Origin: an uncultured Flavobacteriaceae bacterium
GTDB taxonomy: Bacteria > Bacteroidota > Bacteroidia > Flavobacteriales > Flavobacteriaceae
NCBI GenBank assembly: GCA_905479835.1
Contig: CAJQNZ010000040.1
Span: forward strand, 1 to 42,904
Reading direction: 5' to 3'
DNA: 42,904 nucleotides
Shown here: positions 7,738-15,949 of the stretch, piece after piece
Layout of the letters: each line of letters begins with the position of its first letter
Position numbering within the stretch: position 1 is the stretch's first letter
Notes under the pieces: model-generated
Databases searched by the model: none
What the model saw: only the letters and a program-made list of their open reading frames with translations
Told to the model about the DNA's origin: nothing
Position numbers and translations under genes: made by a program

Positions 7738-9192
7738 TTATTCTTTGGGCAATACTATTTTAAATACAGTTCCTTGCATGTCTTGTGTCGTAAATGAAAT
7801 CGTTCCATCATAGGCTTGAATAATATTCTTCACCATTGGCAATCCAAGTCCCATTCCACTTGATTTAGTAGTGAATTTTGGCTCAAATATTTTTTCTTTT
7901 ACTTCATCTGACATTCCTTTTCCATTATCTGCAACTGTTATAATAACATTGAGATTCTCTTCTACAACTTTTACTTCGATAGTAGGAGTTTTAACTTCTT
8001 CAACAGCTTGTGTTGCATTTTTCAAAAGGTTGGTGATGACTCTTGTTATTTGCATTTTATCAAGATTGGCTTGGATAATTTCCGCACTTGTATGGAAAGA
8101 AATATAGGATTCTGTGAAAATCTCTGTAGCATGTTTTACAACTTCCACAAGATTGATTTTTTCTCTTTTTTGAGTTGGCATTTTGGCAAAATCAGAAAAA
8201 GCAGAAGCAATAGAACTCATCACGTCTATTTGTTGAATAATTGTCTTACTATATTCTTTTAATTTTATGATAACATTTGGGTCCGTTGGGTCAAATTTCC
8301 GTTCAAAATTCTGAACAGTCAATCGCATAGGTGTTAGTGGATTTTTAATTTCATGTGCCACTTGCTTTGCCATTTCTCTCCAAGCTTCTTCTCGTTCATT
8401 TTGTGCCAATTTTACTGCACTCTCTTCCAAGTCGTCCACCATACTATTATAGGAGTCAACAAGATTATATATCTCTTGACTAGCATCATTTAGTACAATT
8501 TTCTCGTTGCGTTTATTCAATCGTGTTTCGCTCATTTTATCACTTACCGTTTTTAAAGATCGCGTGATGTAACTTGAAATAAAATAAGCAAGTGCAAACC
8601 CTATTAAAAATATTAATAAAAACCCTATTCCAAGACGTGCCAAGACTTCTTTTAACTCTTTATCTTGTTGGCTATTATCTTCAAGATAGGGTAAGTGGAG
8701 TATTCCTAAAGGTTTATAAATATCATCCAAAAGATAGGTGTAAGAAGATTGATATAGTTTCCCATTAATTTCTTCTGGTTCCACATACCTATGATCAGGG
8801 ATATTGGCAAGTTGTGTAAGAATATTTTTATCGATTGCAAGTATTGAATCTTGGTCGAAATCTTTATTGGACGAAATAATAAAATTACCTTGAAGATCAT
8901 AAATTTCCAATTCCAAATTATGAATCTTAGAAATATTAAAAATCTTGTCTTGAGTTCTGAAAATATACTTTAAATTTTTAGGCGAAATAATAAAACTTGT
9001 ATTCTCAAGTTCCACTCCAAGATGCTTTCGTATCGCACTTTCTTTTCGTTCTAGTCTTCCTTTATTATATTCTTCTGCTTGTTCATTGTATTGATATATC
9101 ATCACAATAGCGATCAAAATAGAGGCTACCAATACCAACAATAACATTGCTAAAAAAACACGATTTTGTAAAGAAAGTCTTTTGCTATTCAT
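7738..9192 (-). CDS. Membrane sensor histidine kinase (NtrY-like)
   Basis: 484 residues. TM1 is at about 12-32, followed by a periplasmic sensor region of about 150 residues and TM2 near 190-210. A HAMP-like linker (SSYITRSLKTVSDKMSET) follows. The HisKA domain has phospho-acceptor H280 in VAHEIKNPLTPMRL, and the HATPase domain has NLLKNA (N box), DNGKGM (G1) and SSGMGLGLPMVKN (G2). The HEIKNPLTPM form is typical of NtrY-type kinases. No response regulator is adjacent, so it is an orphan here and its partner is unknown. The SemiSWEET gene lies 67 bases upstream on the same strand. Confidence 0.92.
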   Translation of the reverse strand: MNSKRLSLQNRVFLAMLLLVLVASILIAIVMIYQYNEQAEEYNKGRLERKESAIRKHLGVELENTSFIISPKNLKYIFRTQDKIFNISKIHNLELEIYDLQGNFIISSNKDFDQDSILAIDKNILTQLANIPDHRYVEPEEINGKLYQSSYTYLLDDIYKPLGILHLPYLEDNSQQDKELKEVLARLGIGFLLIFLIGFALAYFISSYITRSLKTVSDKMSETRLNKRNEKIVLNDASQEIYNLVDSYNSMVDDLEESAVKLAQNEREEAWREMAKQVAHEIKNPLTPMRLTVQNFERKFDPTDPNVIIKLKEYSKTIIQQIDVMSSIASAFSDFAKMPTQKREKINLVEVVKHATEIFTESYISFHTSAEIIQANLDKMQITRVITNLLKNATQAVEEVKTPTIEVKVVEENLNVIITVADNGKGMSDEVKEKIFEPKFTTKSSGMGLGLPMVKNIIQAYDGTISFTTQDMQGTVFKIVLPKE

Positions 9193-9259
9193 TCTATGTA
9201 TTATGAAGTAAATATACTCAATATTTTAAGGAATAACAGCAATAAATATACCAAGAATA

Positions 9260-9517
9260 TTATTTATATCGAAACTTAAAAAAGAGGATTATACATACCA
9301 AAATTGCCGTAACAATATTGGCCAATATAATTGAAATACTATCCAAATAGATTCCATAAGTCAGCCAAAGTAGTACTCCTGTTAACATCACAAGATACAT
9401 GGATAAAGAGAGGTTTTCTACATCTTTGGTTTTCCATGTTTTAACTACTTGAGGTACAAATGCTGCTGTTGTACAAGCTGCTGCCATCAATCCAATAATT
9501 TCGATATTAAAACTCAT
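9260..9517 (-). CDS. SemiSWEET sugar transporter
   Basis: 85 residues with three hydrophobic helices, the size of a bacterial SemiSWEET half-transporter that dimerises to pass small sugars. The conserved PQ motif of helix 1 is in TTAAFVPQVVKTWKTKD, and SLSMYLVMLTGVLLWLTYG gives helix 2. Inner-membrane location and facilitated diffusion are family knowledge; the sugar is unknown. It is probably read with the downstream kinase. Confidence 0.9.
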   Translation of the reverse strand: MSFNIEIIGLMAAACTTAAFVPQVVKTWKTKDVENLSLSMYLVMLTGVLLWLTYGIYLDSISIILANIVTAILVCIILFFKFRYK

Positions 9518-9532
9518 ATTTAATTTATCTCT

Positions 9533-9562
9533 AAATGTCAGGTCGAGCGCAGTCGAGACCTT
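9533..9562. repeat. Dispersed palindromic repeat (GGTCGAGCGCAGTCGAGACC)
   Basis: TGTCA followed by GGTCGAGCGCAGTCGAGACC (9541-9560) in the spacer between leuS and the SemiSWEET gene. Same core family as 7660-7680 and the in-gene copy at 10971-11030. Confidence 0.65.
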
Positions 9563-9650
9563 GTCTTTTTTTAGTTCTCGAAAACTACGTTTCTATCTTC
9601 AAAATAAATTTCTTTATTTTTCAATAATACTCGAACAGAAAATGTTTGCG

Positions 9651-12600
9651 TTACCCTACAATATTGACAATTTTTCCAGGAACAACAATCACTTTCTTTG
9701 GTGTTCTGCCGTCCAATTGAGCAATTGTTTTTTCGTTTGCAAGTACTGCTTTTTCAAGTTCTTCTTTATTCATATCTAATGGAAACTCCAACATAAAACG
9801 CATTTTTCCATTGAATGAAATCGGATAATTCTTCGAACTTTCTACCAAATGCTTTCCATCAAATACTGGAAATTCAGCAGTTGAAATAGATGCTGTATGA
9901 CCCAATTTATTCCATAACTCTTCTGCAATATGAGGTGCATACGGCGAAATTAAAATTGCCAATGGTTCTAATATTGCACGCTTATCACATTTCAATGCTC
10001 CCAACTCATTTACGGCAATCATAAACGAACTTACCGATGTATTGAAAGAGAAATTGGCAATATCCTCATCTACTTTTTTGATGGTCTTGTGTAATGTTTT
10101 TAACTCTTCTGCAGTTGCTTTATCTTCTGATACAACAAACGTTCCTTCATCTCCAGAATGGTATAATTTCCATAATTTCTTTAAGAAAGAATACACTCCA
10201 GAAATACCTGAAGTTTTCCAAGGTTTTGATTGCTCCAAAGGTCCTAAGAACATTTCAAACAATCGCAAAGCATCCGCACCATATTCCTCACAGATTGCAT
10301 CTGGATTGACAACATTGTACTTAGATTTAGACATTTTTTCTACTTCACGAGAAACTTTAAATGTTCCATCTTCTTCTGAAATAAATTCAGCGTCTTTATA
10401 TTCTTCCCTCCAATTTTTAAAAGCTTCAATATCTAATTCATCTGATGTGTTTACAAAAGAGACATCAGAATGAATTGGAATGAAAGAACTCCAAGAAGTT
10501 TCTCCATCAGTTGCAAAACTAAAGACACCTTTTTTATCTTTATTTGAATCAACTATGGATGGTCTTATCTTTTCATATTCTGGATAATCTGTGATAGATT
10601 TTTTCTCTTTTATTGCTTTTTCGATAAATGATTTACTCACAAAAACAGATTGTTTTAATTGTGTTGTATTCAACCTATAAACAAAAGCACTCGTTCCAGT
10701 AATCATTCCTTGGTTGATCAGTTTCTTCGCAAACTCATCTACTGGAACAATATTTCTATCAAATAAGAATTTCTGCCAAAAACGTGCGTATAATAAATGT
10801 CCTGTCGCATGCTCGCTTCCACCAATATATAAATCCACATCTTTCCAATAGTCCATGGCTTCTTTACTTGCAAATTCTTCTGAATTCGTTGGATCCATAT
10901 AACGGTTGAAGTACCAAGAACTTCCCGCCCATCCAGGCATTGTGTTTAGTTCTAGTGGATAAATTCCGTTGTCTTTAGATTTCTCGCCTCTCGACTCCGC
11001 TCGAGATGACTTACTCGAAATGACAAGACTGTTATCAACAATCTCATTAGTTTTTGTATTCCATGACCACTTTTCTGCTCTTCCCAGCGGCGGGTCGCCG
11101 CCTTCGGTTGGTAAATATTTTTCAACTTCTGGCAATGCGATTGGTAAATGTTTTACATCAATCATTTGCGGCATTCCATCTTTATAATACACTGGAAACG
11201 GCTCTCCCCAATATCGCTGACGAGAGAAAACTGCATCACGCAATCTGTAATTTATTTTACCATAACCAATACCACGTTTTTCCAATTCGTAGATAGCAAG
11301 TTTTAATGCCTTCTTATATTTTAATCCACTTAAAAAATCAGAATTGGCAATAACTGTTCCTTCTTTTCCTTCATGTGCTTCTTCAGAAATATCAGCATTC
11401 TCAAAAATATTAGGAATATCAATGTCAAAATGTTTTGCAAAATCATAATCACGTTGGTCACCACAAGGAACCGCCATGACAGCACCTGTTCCGTAACTTG
11501 CCAACACATAATCTCCAATCCAAATCTGAACTTTTTTGCCCGTAAAAGGATGCTCTGCATACGCTCCAGTAAATACTCCTGAAATGGTCTTTACGTCCGC
11601 CATTCTATCGCGTTCAGAACGCTTTGCAGTTGCTTCAATATATTCGTTAACTGCTTTCTTTTGCTTATCTGTTACGATTTGAGATACCAATTCGTGCTCT
11701 GGAGCCAAGGTCATAAATGACACTCCGAAAATGGTGTCAGGACGTGTAGTAAACACCTCTATTTGGTGATTGATCGGAGTCGAAACCCCTTTTTTAGTCT
11801 TCTTTTTAGCAACTTTTTGCTGTTCTGCTATCTTTGGAAATTGAATTCCGTTATTGATTTTAGAAAGTACTGTATCTATATTTTCCAACACTTCATCATT
11901 GGTAATATACACTACCGTATATCCTTCTGATGCAAAATAATTTGCTCTTGCAATTTCATCTTCTTTTCCTACAAACTCAACAATCGTCTTTTTATTGAAG
12001 CATACAAAATCGGTCAAGAAATCACCTAAAATATATTGTTGTCTGAATTTTACAGCCCCTTTTTTCTTTCTCAACACATCCCAAAGCGCACTTGTTGCTT
12101 TTGGAGAATTTTGACGCAATTCCTTTATCTCTTCAATCTTTTTATAAGAAAGTGTTCCTTCTTTTTCTTCAGATGTTTCATTTGGCAACACTTTAAAAGA
12201 AACCATCGCTCCTTGAGAACGACCAATCCAGTTTGTCTGAGAATCTTTCAATGGCTGAGGCCAATCAATCGTATTTAATCCTTCTAAAAGACGTTGTGCG
12301 TATGCAGAAATTCGCATAGACCATTGCATCATTTTCTTACGAACTACAGGATGACCTCCACGCTCTGAAACTCCGTTGACGATTTCATCATTTGCAAGAA
12401 CAGTTCCCAATGCTGGACACCAATTCACTTCAGTTTCTGACAAAAATGTTAATCGATATTGTAATAATATTTCTTCTTGTTTTTTCTTCGAAAACTTCTT
12501 CCAAGCAGCAGCAGTAAATGATTGAATTTCATCATCACTTACAGCATTTACTTTTTTATTTCCAGCTGTTTCAAATATTGAAACAAGCGTTGAAATATCT

Positions 12601-13064
12601 TCTGCCTTGTCGGAATCTTTATTGTACCAAGAGTTGAACAATTGGATAAAAATCCATTGCGTCCATTTATAATATTCAGGATTAGAAGTACGAACTTCTC
12701 TTGACCAATCAAATGAAAAGCCAATTCTATCTAGCTGTCTTCTATATGTTTTTATGTTTTCTTCGGTCGTTTTAGCAGGATGTTGTCCTGTCTGAATCGC
12801 ATACTGCTCTGCAGGTAATCCAAACGAATCATAGCCTTGAGGATGCAATACATTAAAGCCTTTATGACGCTTATAGCGTGCATAAATATCAGATGCAATA
12901 TATCCTAATGGATGACCAACATGTAGTCCTGCTCCTGACGGATAAGGAAACATATCTAAGACATAATATTTCGGTTTATCTGAATGATTACTAGCCTTAA
13001 ATGTTTGATTTTCTGCCCAATGTTTTTGCCAATTAGCTTCTATCGCTTTGTGATCGTATTGCAT
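9651..13064 (-). CDS. leuS: Leucyl-tRNA synthetase with DUF559-like insertion in the editing domain
   Basis: 1137 residues, against about 920-960 for most Bacteroidetes LeuRS. HVGH at 48-51 and KMSKS at 910-914 form the ATP site. The CP1 editing domain opens with NWIGRSQGA (about 278-286), resumes at VFTTRPDTIFGVSFM (about 437) and keeps GTGAVMAVPCGDQRDYDF. Between these, residues about 302-407 hold an extra domain. Its LWDVLRKKKGAVKFRQQ, LGDFLTDFVCFNKKTIVEFVG and YTVVYITNDEVLENI match the DUF559/Vsr-like fold. A second insert (679-698) is a translated genomic repeat. A third expanded loop follows TSAFVYRLN (about 797-865). The enzyme charges tRNA-Leu and edits mischarged amino acids; all core motifs are intact, so the gene should be functional. 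Confidence 0.96.
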   Translation of the reverse strand: MQYDHKAIEANWQKHWAENQTFKASNHSDKPKYYVLDMFPYPSGAGLHVGHPLGYIASDIYARYKRHKGFNVLHPQGYDSFGLPAEQYAIQTGQHPAKTTEENIKTYRRQLDRIGFSFDWSREVRTSNPEYYKWTQWIFIQLFNSWYNKDSDKAEDISTLVSIFETAGNKKVNAVSDDEIQSFTAAAWKKFSKKKQEEILLQYRLTFLSETEVNWCPALGTVLANDEIVNGVSERGGHPVVRKKMMQWSMRISAYAQRLLEGLNTIDWPQPLKDSQTNWIGRSQGAMVSFKVLPNETSEEKEGTLSYKKIEEIKELRQNSPKATSALWDVLRKKKGAVKFRQQYILGDFLTDFVCFNKKTIVEFVGKEDEIARANYFASEGYTVVYITNDEVLENIDTVLSKINNGIQFPKIAEQQKVAKKKTKKGVSTPINHQIEVFTTRPDTIFGVSFMTLAPEHELVSQIVTDKQKKAVNEYIEATAKRSERDRMADVKTISGVFTGAYAEHPFTGKKVQIWIGDYVLASYGTGAVMAVPCGDQRDYDFAKHFDIDIPNIFENADISEEAHEGKEGTVIANSDFLSGLKYKKALKLAIYELEKRGIGYGKINYRLRDAVFSRQRYWGEPFPVYYKDGMPQMIDVKHLPIALPEVEKYLPTEGGDPPLGRAEKWSWNTKTNEIVDNSLVISSKSSRAESRGEKSKDNGIYPLELNTMPGWAGSSWYFNRYMDPTNSEEFASKEAMDYWKDVDLYIGGSEHATGHLLYARFWQKFLFDRNIVPVDEFAKKLINQGMITGTSAFVYRLNTTQLKQSVFVSKSFIEKAIKEKKSITDYPEYEKIRPSIVDSNKDKKGVFSFATDGETSWSSFIPIHSDVSFVNTSDELDIEAFKNWREEYKDAEFISEEDGTFKVSREVEKMSKSKYNVVNPDAICEEYGADALRLFEMFLGPLEQSKPWKTSGISGVYSFLKKLWKLYHSGDEGTFVVSEDKATAEELKTLHKTIKKVDEDIANFSFNTSVSSFMIAVNELGALKCDKRAILEPLAILISPYAPHIAEELWNKLGHTASISTAEFPVFDGKHLVESSKNYPISFNGKMRFMLEFPLDMNKEELEKAVLANEKTIAQLDGRTPKKVIVVPGKIVNIVG
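10971..11030 (-). repeat. Palindromic repeat copy inside leuS, translated in frame
   Basis: Contains CTCGACTCCGCTCGAG (10990-11005) flanked by GATGAC and TCGAAATGAC. These are the same word types as the intergenic repeats. It encodes about 20 polar residues (SSKSSRAESRGEKSK core, LeuRS 679-698) in a loop just before the conserved PLELNTMPGWAGSSWY block, and keeps the frame. Confidence 0.7.
11844..12161 (-). other. DUF559/Vsr-like domain inserted in LeuRS CP1
   Basis: Codes LeuRS residues about 302-407. DUF559 hallmarks are LW..LR, K-FR-Q, a D in LTDFVC (about 352), an E in VEFVG (about 363) and a final YITNDEVL strand-helix. D and E match the first two acidic positions of the PD-(D/E)XK-type core, but the usual H/D segment after the Glu is shortened. 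Activity is uncertain. Boundaries are estimated from where normal LeuRS sequence breaks off and resumes. Confidence 0.75.
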
Positions 13065-13086
13065 TTTTTACTCTTTTAAGAAGTTG

Positions 13087-13094
13087 CAAATTTA
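13087..13094 (-). promoter_or_regulatory. -7 box TAAATTTG for leuS
   Basis: Minus-strand TAnnTTTG match, 22 bases before the leuS ATG. Confidence 0.45.
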
Positions 13095-13219
13095 CGCTTT
13101 CTATAGAAAAGAGTGAAGCGTTTGCATCGATTAATATTTTTGGCAAATATTATGAAGTAATAAATGAATGTAATGAAAAGGTTTTTGTAATTTCACATTC
13201 ATAAAAAACCTAAATACAA

Positions 13220-14125
13220 TTGACTAAAAATCTTTACAAAGCACATTTTGCACTGCTTGGAGCCAATCTAATTTACGGTGTCAATTATATTGTTGCTAAA
13301 GGCATAATGCCTAATAAAATAGGACCTTCAGCATTTATTTTTCTTCGAATTTTAGGAGCTGGAATTCTATTTTGGTTCATCAAATCTTTTATCAAAGAAA
13401 AAGTAGAACGAAAAGATTTTTTAAGGTTAATTTTATGTGGAATCTTGGGAATTGCAGTAAATCAATTGTTATTTTTTCACGGGCTCAATTTAACTTCTCC
13501 TATTGATGCTTCCATTATTATGACTTCTCTTCCTGTAATTATTATGATTTTTAGTTTTTTTATGTTAAAAGAAAAACTAACAAGAAATAAATTGCTAGGA
13601 ATTGCTATTGGATCTATTGGTGCAATTGTATTGATTGGCTATGGCAACAAATCTGGAGGAACAAGTTCTCTTGTAGGAAATTTATTTATTTTTACTAATG
13701 CGTGTTCGTATGGACTGTATTTAGTTATTGTAAAGCCATTGATGAAAAAATACAATACCATTACAATTATCAGTTGGATTTTTCTTTTTGGATTTGTATT
13801 TATGTTTCCATTTGGGATTCAAGATCTACTTGCTACAGATTTTTCTAATTTTACCACAAGTACCTATTTGACCATAACATTTGTCATTCTTGGAACAACT
13901 TTTTTCGCCTATTTATTTAATATTTATGCTCTGAATCATGTGGCTCCATCAATTGCTGGAAGTTATGTGTATCTGCAGCCTGCAATAAGTTTTATAATGG
14001 TTGCTCTATATGCATTTGTCTTTAATCAAAAAGAATACGAGCAAGATATTAATAGTGTAAAATTGGTGAGTTGTTTATTTGTTATGATAGGTGTTTATCT
14101 TATTAGCAAAGAAAAAAATAAGTAA
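13220..14125 (+). CDS. DMT-superfamily (EamA) exporter
   Basis: 301 residues with about ten hydrophobic helices in two EamA halves (about 8-138 and 152-297). Signatures are the N-terminal ALLGANLIYGVNYIVAKG, HGLNLTSPIDASIIMTSLPV at the end of half one, and the mirrored NHVAPSIAGSYVYLQPAISF in half two. These inner-membrane carriers export amino acids or other metabolites; the substrate is not readable. No ATG lies near the start. TTG 13220 gives the full first helix and is the best choice. The stop lies inside an A/T hairpin. Its position beside the metal genes may be coincidental. Confidence 0.88.
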   Translation: MTKNLYKAHFALLGANLIYGVNYIVAKGIMPNKIGPSAFIFLRILGAGILFWFIKSFIKEKVERKDFLRLILCGILGIAVNQLLFFHGLNLTSPIDASIIMTSLPVIIMIFSFFMLKEKLTRNKLLGIAIGSIGAIVLIGYGNKSGGTSSLVGNLFIFTNACSYGLYLVIVKPLMKKYNTITIISWIFLFGFVFMFPFGIQDLLATDFSNFTTSTYLTITFVILGTTFFAYLFNIYALNHVAPSIAGSYVYLQPAISFIMVALYAFVFNQKEYEQDINSVKLVSCLFVMIGVYLISKEKNK

Positions 14126-14141
14126 ATTTATACTTATTTTT
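14115..14141 (+). terminator. A/T-stem terminator after the DMT gene
   Basis: AAAATAAGTA (14115-14124), loop AATTTA, TACTTATTTT plus T (14131-14141). The ten-base stem is perfect but weak, with the TAA stop in its left arm and loop. Confidence 0.5.
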
Positions 14142-14156
14142 AGTCTTGTCTAAAAA
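14137..14156. promoter_or_regulatory. Palindrome, candidate DtxR-type operator before the regulator gene
   Basis: TTTTTAGTCTTGTCTAAAAA is an inverted repeat with TTAG/CTAA arms, 27 bases upstream of the TATCTTTG box of the metalloregulator gene. Self-binding of the encoded regulator is an inference from position and from the TTAG..CTAA form seen in DtxR-family sites. Confidence 0.45.
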
Positions 14157-14183
14157 TTTATTTTTACAAGCGTAAAATAGTTG

Positions 14184-14191
14184 TATCTTTG
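14184..14191 (+). promoter_or_regulatory. -7 box TATCTTTG for the metalloregulator gene
   Basis: TAnnTTTG box ending only 5 bases before ATG 14197. Transcription should begin at or next to the start codon, so the mRNA may be leaderless or nearly so. Confidence 0.5.
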
Positions 14192-14196
14192 CAGCT

Positions 14197-14862
14197 ATGT
14201 TGAAAAACTTATCTCATACTGAAGAGAATTATTTAAAAGCTATTTTTAGTCTTTCAAATAAAAGTGAAACTGCTGTAAGCACAAATGAATTGGCTGAAAA
14301 AATAGTTGCAAAACCTTCTTCTGTTACTGATATGGTGCAAAAATTGGCTGAAAAAAAGTTAGTCGATTATAAAAAATACCAAGGAGTCTATTTGACCTCA
14401 AATGGGAGAAAAACTGCTGTTTCGATTATTAGAAATCATCGTCTTTGGGAAGTTTTTTTAGTAGAAAAATTAGATTTTAAATGGGATGAGGTTCATGATT
14501 TTGCAGAGCAATTAGAACATATAAAATCAGATACTTTAATTGAAAGGTTAGACGCTTTTTTAAATTTTCCAACACATGATCCTCATGGTGATCCAATTCC
14601 AGATAAAAACGGAAATATTGCCCAAAATCTCCGCGAACCATTATCAAATATAAATATCGGAAGTACTTGTACTTTAGTTGGAGTTAATGATTCTTCATCA
14701 AAATTTTTAAAATTTCTAGACAAATCAAAGATCAAATTAGGAAGTACAATTAAAGTACTGCATAAAGAAGAATTTGACAATTCTATGCATATACAAGTTG
14801 ACAAAAATAAATTATCAATATCACATCAAATAACTAAAAACTTACTCGTAAAAATTATATAA
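14197..14862 (+). CDS. DtxR/MntR-family metal-dependent regulator
   Basis: 221 residues. The N-terminal winged helix (about 5-70) has the family opening HTEENYLKAIFSLS, the recognition helix VAKPSSVTDMVQKLAEKKLV and YKKYQGVYLTSNGR. The metal-binding/dimer domain (about 75-140) has RNHRLWEVFLVEKL, HDFAEQLEHI and PTHDPHGDPIP, which supply the Cys/Glu/His-type ligands. A C-terminal FeoA/SH3-like domain ends near 218. It would repress metal uptake genes when loaded with Mn(II) or Fe(II). The ZIP transporter starts one base after its stop, and feo genes follow on the other strand, so control of divalent metal uptake is a strong inference. The exact metal is not. Confidence 0.92.
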   Translation: MLKNLSHTEENYLKAIFSLSNKSETAVSTNELAEKIVAKPSSVTDMVQKLAEKKLVDYKKYQGVYLTSNGRKTAVSIIRNHRLWEVFLVEKLDFKWDEVHDFAEQLEHIKSDTLIERLDAFLNFPTHDPHGDPIPDKNGNIAQNLREPLSNINIGSTCTLVGVNDSSSKFLKFLDKSKIKLGSTIKVLHKEEFDNSMHIQVDKNKLSISHQITKNLLVKII

Positions 14863-14863
14863 T

Positions 14864-15724
14864 ATGGATCAAATAATTGACTATTTTGGAAAACTAGACC
14901 CAATCGTTGCAGCTCTTTATGCTGGACTATTTACATGGTGTTTAACGGCTATCGGAGCAGGATTGGTTTTCTTTTTTAAAGCCTCAAATAGAAAGTTATT
15001 GGATGCTTCTCTAGGTTTTACAGGAGGTGTTATGATTGCTGCAAGTTTCTGGTCATTGTTATCACCTGCAATTGAATATGTGGAAATGCAAAAGGAAATG
15101 GGATTGACTTCTCTGCCTTCTTGGTTTGCTCCAGCAGTTGGCTTCTTTCTAGGAGCGCTGTTTTTATATGCTTTAGACAAATTAATTCCACACCTACATT
15201 TGTTTAAAAAAATTGAAGAAGCAGAAGGCCCAAAAACGAAATGGAAAAAAACAATCTTACTGGTTCTTGCTATCGCATTGCATAATATTCCAGAAGGACT
15301 GGCAGTTGGTGTTGCTTTTGGAGCGCTTGCCAATCCTGAATTACTAGGAATGGAAGGTCATAGTGTATTTACAATTGGATCTGCAGTTGCATTGGCAATT
15401 GGAATTGGAATTCAGAATTTTCCTGAAGGCTTTGCAGTTTCCATGCCATTAAGAAGACAAGGCGTAAGTAAGTTCAAATCCTGGCAATGGGGACAATTAT
15501 CTGCTATTGTTGAGCCTGTTTTTGCTGTGATAGGAGCTGCAATTGTGATGACTGTTTTACCTATTTTACCGTATGCATTAGCATTTGCTGCTGGAGCAAT
15601 GATTTTTATCGTTGTAGAAGAAGTAATTCCTGAAAGTCAAAGTGGTGGAAATACTGATCTCGCAACCATAGGATTAATACTCGGATTTATTGTGATGATG
15701 ACACTTGATGTAGGATTAGGATAG
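14864..15724 (+). CDS. ZIP-family divalent metal transporter
   Basis: 286 residues, about eight membrane helices. The two metal-site helices are visible as LHNIPEGLAVGVAFGA (about 143-158) and NFPEGFAVSMPLRRQG (about 185-200), the HNxPEG/N-PEG pattern of ZIP carriers. A cytoplasmic loop between helices 3 and 4 carries HLHLF. It is closest in layout to the GufA/ZupT group, which takes up Zn, Fe or Mn. It is co-transcribed with the DtxR-type gene (one-base gap), so it is probably a target or partner of that regulator. Confidence 0.92.
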   Translation: MDQIIDYFGKLDPIVAALYAGLFTWCLTAIGAGLVFFFKASNRKLLDASLGFTGGVMIAASFWSLLSPAIEYVEMQKEMGLTSLPSWFAPAVGFFLGALFLYALDKLIPHLHLFKKIEEAEGPKTKWKKTILLVLAIALHNIPEGLAVGVAFGALANPELLGMEGHSVFTIGSAVALAIGIGIQNFPEGFAVSMPLRRQGVSKFKSWQWGQLSAIVEPVFAVIGAAIVMTVLPILPYALAFAAGAMIFIVVEEVIPESQSGGNTDLATIGLILGFIVMMTLDVGLG

Positions 15725-15779
15725 AAAGAAGAACGCTTCGCTTAAAGAATCAAGAGCAAAGACTGATGACTAAAAAAAA

Positions 15780-15911
15780 CTAATGACAACCACAATTATC
15801 TTTTCCACAAGATTTTGAAGTTTTCTTAGGCTTGTAAAAATATTTTTTGACAAGAAAAGCGACAGCTAATAAAACTGTGATGTAAACTAATATTTCTTGC
15901 GTATTTATCAT
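15780..15911 (-). CDS. FeoB-associated Cys-rich membrane protein
   Basis: 43 residues, ATG at 15909-15911, TAG at 15780-15782. An N-terminal membrane helix (EILVYITVLLAVAFLV) is followed by a basic stretch and the Cys cluster SCGKDNCGCH at the C-terminus. This is the hallmark of the small protein found after feoB in many bacteria, playing a FeoC-like accessory role in ferrous iron uptake. It starts 38 bases after the feoB stop on the same strand. The family is recognised from its form and position; the precise function is unknown. Confidence 0.85.
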   Translation of the reverse strand: MINTQEILVYITVLLAVAFLVKKYFYKPKKTSKSCGKDNCGCH

Positions 15912-15949
15912 AAACTATAAGTCGTATTTCTTATTCTTAATTACAACAT

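Noticed and set aside
10042-10473. Rightward ORFs inside leuS (also 10969-11187 and 12036-12278)
   Set aside because: They are shadows of the conserved LeuRS frame and have no recognisable domains.
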